Below are positions 61,033-64,000 of a stretch of DNA of 64,000 nt, piece by piece; the first letter of the stretch is position 1, and each line of letters opens with the position of its first letter. The stretch covers positions 186,001 through 250,000 of the forward strand of contig NZ_JASNWF010000002.1 in NCBI RefSeq assembly GCF_030283205.1. Direction: 5' to 3'. This DNA comes from Actinomadura opuntiae (GTDB taxonomy: Bacteria > Actinomycetota > Actinomycetes > Streptosporangiales > Streptosporangiaceae). Below the pieces are notes generated by a model. It saw only the letters and a list, made by a program, of their open reading frames with translations. It was not told where the DNA came from and searched no databases. The position numbers and the translations under genes are program-made.

Positions 61033-61422
61033 ATGAATGAGCGTGCGGTCATCTTGAACGAGTTGGCGCAAGGGATGGCCCCGATTGCTCAGGGTGTCGA
61101 GTGGTTCGACGGTCTGAACGACACTGAGCAGTTCGACGCCTTGCGCGATCTCGTGGCCTTCTGCCTTCAGGCGCGCGCCACCGTCGAGGACGGGCCGGAG
61201 AGCATCCGCCGGGCCGGAATCCGCCCCACCCACACTCCGGCAGTGCTGATCACGCGCGGGCGTATCCGGGAGCAACTGGCAAAGATCATCAACTTGCGGC
61301 AGGACGAGCGGGTTAAGGCGTTCCGTCTGCTGGTCGCGCTCCTTGGCGTTGCCGACGAGCGACGGCGTGAGCGCTGTTGCATTGATGGGTGCGGCCATGC
61401 TTGGCACCACCTCCGGACCTGA
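61033..61422 (+). CDS. DUF5958-like hypothetical protein
   Basis: 129 residues. NELAQGMAPIAQGVEWFDGL, CLQARATVEDGPESIRRAG, THTPAVLITRGR and ERVKAFRLLVALLGVADE are strongly conserved blocks of a family I recall as DUF5958. GAGGTGGG lies upstream of ATG at 61033. Function unknown. Found near mobile elements in this window, though the family is also chromosomal. Confidence 0.78.
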   Translation: MNERAVILNELAQGMAPIAQGVEWFDGLNDTEQFDALRDLVAFCLQARATVEDGPESIRRAGIRPTHTPAVLITRGRIREQLAKIINLRQDERVKAFRLLVALLGVADERRRERCCIDGCGHAWHHLRT

Positions 61423-61805
61423 TCTCGCAAGTGGCTTGGGCAGCGGCGTAGCCGCTGTTCTTCCCCCACTTTCCTCCCCCCGGCCCCGACGAGACCTTTG
61501 CTTAGCGGCGGGCAGGTTCCGTCAAGGGTGGCCGTAGGCCATCACGTAGTGACGCCGTAGGCGCCCTTGATGGGTTCTGGCCGTCGCCATCCTCGACAGA
61601 TCGGGGTCGGGGGAGCCCCGCGCAATTCCACCTCGACTTGCAACGTTTCTGTACCGGGGATGGCTTGTCTCTGCACTTGTGCCACCGTGCCCGGCGGCGG
61701 CGCGGCCCCAGTGGTGGCCGGTCGGGGCGGGCCGGCGGACGCGTCGCGATGCGCGGCCTGGCGCGGGGCCGCGCAGCGGCCTGAGCGCCGCCTCCCCATG
61801 ATGCG
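61423..61805. other. Non-coding or decayed sequence between DUF5958-like gene and integrase remnant
   Basis: About 380 bases. Besides the terminator hairpin it holds an imperfect inverted region near 61520-61570 (GTCAAGGGTGGCC and GGCGCCCTTGA with a CCGTAGGC direct repeat between). No frame gives a recognisable N-terminal SAM-like integrase domain, which should lie here, so that part has been lost. Confidence 0.5.
61441..61457 (+). terminator. Short hairpin after the DUF5958-like gene
   Basis: CAGCGGC-GTA-GCCGCTG, a 7-bp stem followed by a TTCTTCCCCC pyrimidine run, 18 bases after the stop. Confidence 0.55.
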
Positions 61806-62589
61806 GCCATCGATGACGGCGTCATCGTCAAGAACCCGTGCCGGGCCTCGTCGGGTGCGGGCGCCCAAGCGGGACGCGCGGAAGTTCGAGCCGTGGTCGG
61901 TCGAACGGGTGGCGGCGGTCGGCAAGACGATTACTGAGCGATACGCCGTGATGGTCGCTGTGGGGGCTCGGCTCGGGCTTCGGCAAGGTGAGGCGTTCGG
62001 CCTCGCAGAGGAAGACGTGGACTTCCTCCGGGGAGTCGTGCACATCCGGCGGCAGATCAAAGTCTTCAAGGGCCGGCGGAAGGTGTTCGCGCTGCCCAAG
62101 GGCGGCAAGGAACGCGACATCCCGCTACCTGAGTCGCTCCGGCTGCTCCTGGCCGAGCATATGCAGCCGGGCAACTTCCCGCCCGTGCCCGTGACCCTGC
62201 CGTGGAAGACGCCGGACGGTGAGCCGGTCACGGCTCGGCTCATCTTCACGACCCGGCAGGGCACTCCGATCAACCGCACGGAGTGGAACCGGTTCGTCTG
62301 GAAGCCCGCTCTCTTGCGTGCCGATGTTCCGGCAACTCGGGAGAACGGCTTCCACGCGCTCCGGCATCACTTTGCGAGTGTGCTCCTGGAGCGCGGTGTG
62401 GACATCCGGGCCTTGGCCGAGTTCCTCGGGCACGCTGACCCCGGCTTCACGCTCCGGACGTACACGCATCTGATGCCGTCCAGCCGGGACCGGATGCGCA
62501 AGGCGATCGACGACACGTGGGGAACGATTCCGGGGGCGAGTGCCCTGGGAGATCTCGTGAGCTGCGGCCCTGGTCAGAGCGCGATACGT
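61806..62589 (+). pseudogene. Tyrosine integrase remnant, N-terminus missing and frameshifted
   Basis: The end of a core-binding domain (AAIDDGVIVKNPCR) is read from 61806 in one frame. The catalytic domain continues in another frame from about 61855: ARLGLRQGEAFGL (Arg), KGGKERDIPLP (Lys), HALRHHFAS (HxxR), FLGHADPGFTLRTYTHLM (His and Tyr). So a frameshift lies at about 61842-61855. The start and the first 150 residues are absent, and there is no stop until deep inside the neighbouring gene's antisense. It resembles phage or integrative-plasmid integrases (SsrA/pSAM2-like). Confidence 0.82.
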
Positions 62590-63546
62590 CTAGAAGACCG
62601 AGATGTGGACGTGGTCGAAGTGGTTGGCGGTTACGCCGCCGCGGTTCTCCATCATGCGCCAGCCGGGGCTGCGGAGGTCGTAGATGCGCTGGCGCCAGAT
62701 GATGTACTTGATGCCGAGTTCGCTCGCGTGGGCGATGGCGTAGGCGGCGGTGGCGTCGCCGTGGGACTGGGCGGAGCCGGTGGCCATGACGCCGCCGGTG
62801 GTGACCATGAAGTCGCAGGCGTGGCCGGTGCCGTGGTCCTGCGGATCGCCGGTGTGGCGGACGCAGCCGATCGTGGGGAAGGGGCCCTCCTCCTGGTCGA
62901 TGACGGTCTTGACGTGCGCCATCCGCGGGGTGACGCCGCCCATGCCGACGCTCGGTGACTGCGGCTTGTACTTCTTGACCAGGGCCTCGATGCGCTTCTT
63001 CTGGGAGGCGAGGTCCTTGATCTCCTTCTGCAGTTCGGTGATCTTCTGCTGGGCCTGGTCGCGGGCCTGGGCCTGCTCGTCGACGAGCTTGCCGATCTGC
63101 GCGACCTTCGCGGTCTTGTTCTGCGAGAGGTGCTCGATCAGCGTGTAGCCGCTCAGCATGTCGGACGGGTCGCTGCTGGCCAGCATGGAGATGGCGGGGC
63201 CCTGGCCGTCCGTCATGTACTGGGTGGCGGCCATCTGGGCGACGAGGGAGCGGGCGTCGTTGAGGCCGCCCTGGAGGCTCTCGGACTTCTGCAGCGCCTT
63301 CTTGGCGGCGTACTGGGCGTCCTTCAGCTTGGCGAGGTCGCCGCCGTAGGCCTTGTCGAGCTTGGCGATCTGGGCGTTCAGCTTGGAGAACTTGCCGCTG
63401 TCGCCGGGGTCGGACGGCAGGGCGGGGACAGCGGGCTGTGCGGCGGCGGAGGGGACGGTGGCGCCGGTCAGCGGCAGGGCGACGGCCAGGACCGCCACGG
63501 CCGCGCGGCGGGCTCGTCTCCGGACGGTGGAGGTGGGGGACTCCAC
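62590..63546 (-). CDS. Secreted coiled-coil protein with ARB_07466-type C-terminal domain
   Basis: 318 residues. Signal peptide (RRAAVAVLAVALPLTGATV, cleaved near SAAAQ). Residues about 45-190 are a long coiled coil (KSESLQGGLNDARSLVAQM, EQAQARDQAQQKITELQKEI). The C-terminal domain has GTGHACDFMVTTGG, GIKYIIWRQRIYDLRSPGWR and NHFDHVHISVF, the metal-binding His/Asp set of a wall-hydrolase-like domain I recall as ARB_07466-type. GTG at 63546 has GAGGAG 5 bases upstream. It probably remodels peptidoglycan. A 7-bp hairpin lies in its leader at 63595-63613. Confidence 0.87.
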   Translation of the reverse strand: MESPTSTVRRRARRAAVAVLAVALPLTGATVPSAAAQPAVPALPSDPGDSGKFSKLNAQIAKLDKAYGGDLAKLKDAQYAAKKALQKSESLQGGLNDARSLVAQMAATQYMTDGQGPAISMLASSDPSDMLSGYTLIEHLSQNKTAKVAQIGKLVDEQAQARDQAQQKITELQKEIKDLASQKKRIEALVKKYKPQSPSVGMGGVTPRMAHVKTVIDQEEGPFPTIGCVRHTGDPQDHGTGHACDFMVTTGGVMATGSAQSHGDATAAYAIAHASELGIKYIIWRQRIYDLRSPGWRMMENRGGVTANHFDHVHISVF

Positions 63547-63671
63547 GTCTGCTCCTCTCCGACCGGACCCGGGGGCGCCCGGCCGAACGCCAAGGGACGG
63601 CAAAGGGCCGTCCGTGTCCTCGCCAAAGGGTAAACGGCTGTGACCGGTGTGGCGGTTCAACACCGGAGAAA

Positions 63672-63696
63672 GCCCGGCCCCCATCGGGGGCCGGGC
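63672..63696 (-). terminator. Rho-independent terminator after the subtilisin-like protease
   Basis: GCCCGGCCCCC pairs exactly with GGGGGCCGGGC around 3 bases. Read on the reverse strand it is followed by TTTC, so it is the terminator of the protease gene ending at 63715. Confidence 0.8.
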
Positions 63697-63714
63697 CATC
63701 TTACGGGAGGAGGG

Positions 63715-64000
63715 TCACAGGTTGCTCTTGTACAGCAGGCGGTTGGCCTGGCTGCGCATGCGGCCCAGGACGTTCTTGGTGGAGTTGTCGTTCAGCCACG
63801 TCTGCACCGTCGGGAACGAGGCCTTGGGGTGCGTCTGCAGGTAGAGGGCGGCGGTGCCGGCGACGAACGGGGACGCCATGGACGTGCCGCTCTCCAGCCC
63901 CGTCTTGTTGCCGGGCAGCGTCGACCGGATGTCGTAGCCGGGGGCGTTGATGTCCACGCACTTGCCCCAGTTGGAGAAGGTGGCGCGGTTGTCGTAGGAC
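63715..64000 (-). CDS. Partial S8 subtilisin-like protease (C-terminal end)
   Basis: About 94 C-terminal residues are visible; the gene runs off the window. FSNWGKCVDINAPGYDI precedes the catalytic Ser in SGTSMASPFVAG. The end of the protease domain and a short tail are present. This is the subtilase/aqualysin-like pattern, secreted and often peptidoglycan-associated. N-terminus, pro-domain and His/Asp are outside the window. Confidence 0.9.
   Translation of the reverse strand, partial: SYDNRATFSNWGKCVDINAPGYDIRSTLPGNKTGLESGTSMASPFVAGTAALYLQTHPKASFPTVQTWLNDNSTKNVLGRMRSQANRLLYKSNL

Noticed and set aside
62590-63546. M23 peptidase call for the secreted coiled-coil protein
   Set aside because: The HxxxD and HxH motifs of M23 are not arranged that way; GTGHACDFMV with NHFDHVHIS fits the ARB_07466-type domain better.
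63547-63714. c-di-AMP (ydaO-type) riboswitch before the wall-hydrolase-like gene
   Set aside because: Leader is too short and the conserved core was not seen; only a 7-bp hairpin is present.

Overview
The window is GC-rich DNA (low 70s percent GC by eye) from a filamentous actinobacterium. The clues are a WhiB-family Fe-S regulator, many leaderless genes, XRE/TPR regulators, a Spo0M homologue, a CU044_5270-type sigma-linked membrane protein, an actinobacterial guanidine-III riboswitch and a FadE5-type acyl-CoA dehydrogenase. Codon use and protein style look most like Thermomonosporaceae (Actinomadura and relatives). That placement is inference from recall, not a search. I saw no rRNA, tRNA, CRISPR array or complete mobile element.

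Layout. 1-5 kb: signalling genes, namely a partial MarR, a PP2C phosphatase, and a translationally coupled operon of receiver-PP2C, histidine kinase and single-domain receiver. 5-10 kb: an ECF-type sigma factor with its coupled membrane protein, a pentapeptide-repeat membrane protein, a zinc-ribbon protein and a 23-bp tandem repeat. 10-15 kb: a polyphosphate/nucleotide-hygiene module (ppk, mutT1 and a CYTH-CHAD protein) with a likely PHO box before ppk. 15-25 kb: small regulators (two TetR units with visible palindromic operators, GNATs, XRE/TPR pair, WhiB) and oxidoreductases. 25-32 kb: rhomboid protease, an ArnT/PMT-like membrane protein, an SDR/SigJ-like sigma/FAD-oxidoreductase operon, a second pentapeptide-type membrane protein and Spo0M. 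At 32.4-32.8 kb is a guanidine-III riboswitch with an SMR exporter.

32.9-42.3 kb is the most distinctive region. A six-gene reverse-strand operon encodes a membrane glycosyltransferase 2 (hyaluronan/cellulose-synthase type), four right-handed beta-helix proteins in two paralogous pairs, each with a membrane anchor, and a UDP-glucose 6-dehydrogenase. Together they look like a synthase-dependent uronic-acid exopolysaccharide system with its own membrane-tethered beta-helix modifying or cutting enzymes.

42.7-53 kb: a FadE5-like acyl-CoA dehydrogenase behind palindromic operators and a CRP-like site, an OmpA-domain lipoprotein, a secreted lipase, a branched-chain 2-oxoacid dehydrogenase E1alpha-E1beta-E2 operon and a third pentapeptide-type membrane protein. 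53-58.3 kb: purS, an RsbW-like anti-sigma kinase, purQ and purL. PurL carries an in-frame N-terminal extension of about 360 residues made largely of [10 protein letters not shown]-type repeats, and PurS has a QPEG-repeat tail. 58.3-62.6 kb is looser, with small acetyltransferases, short hypothetical genes, a DUF5958-like gene and a decayed tyrosine integrase. The window ends with a secreted coiled-coil/ARB_07466-type wall protein and a partial subtilisin-like protease.
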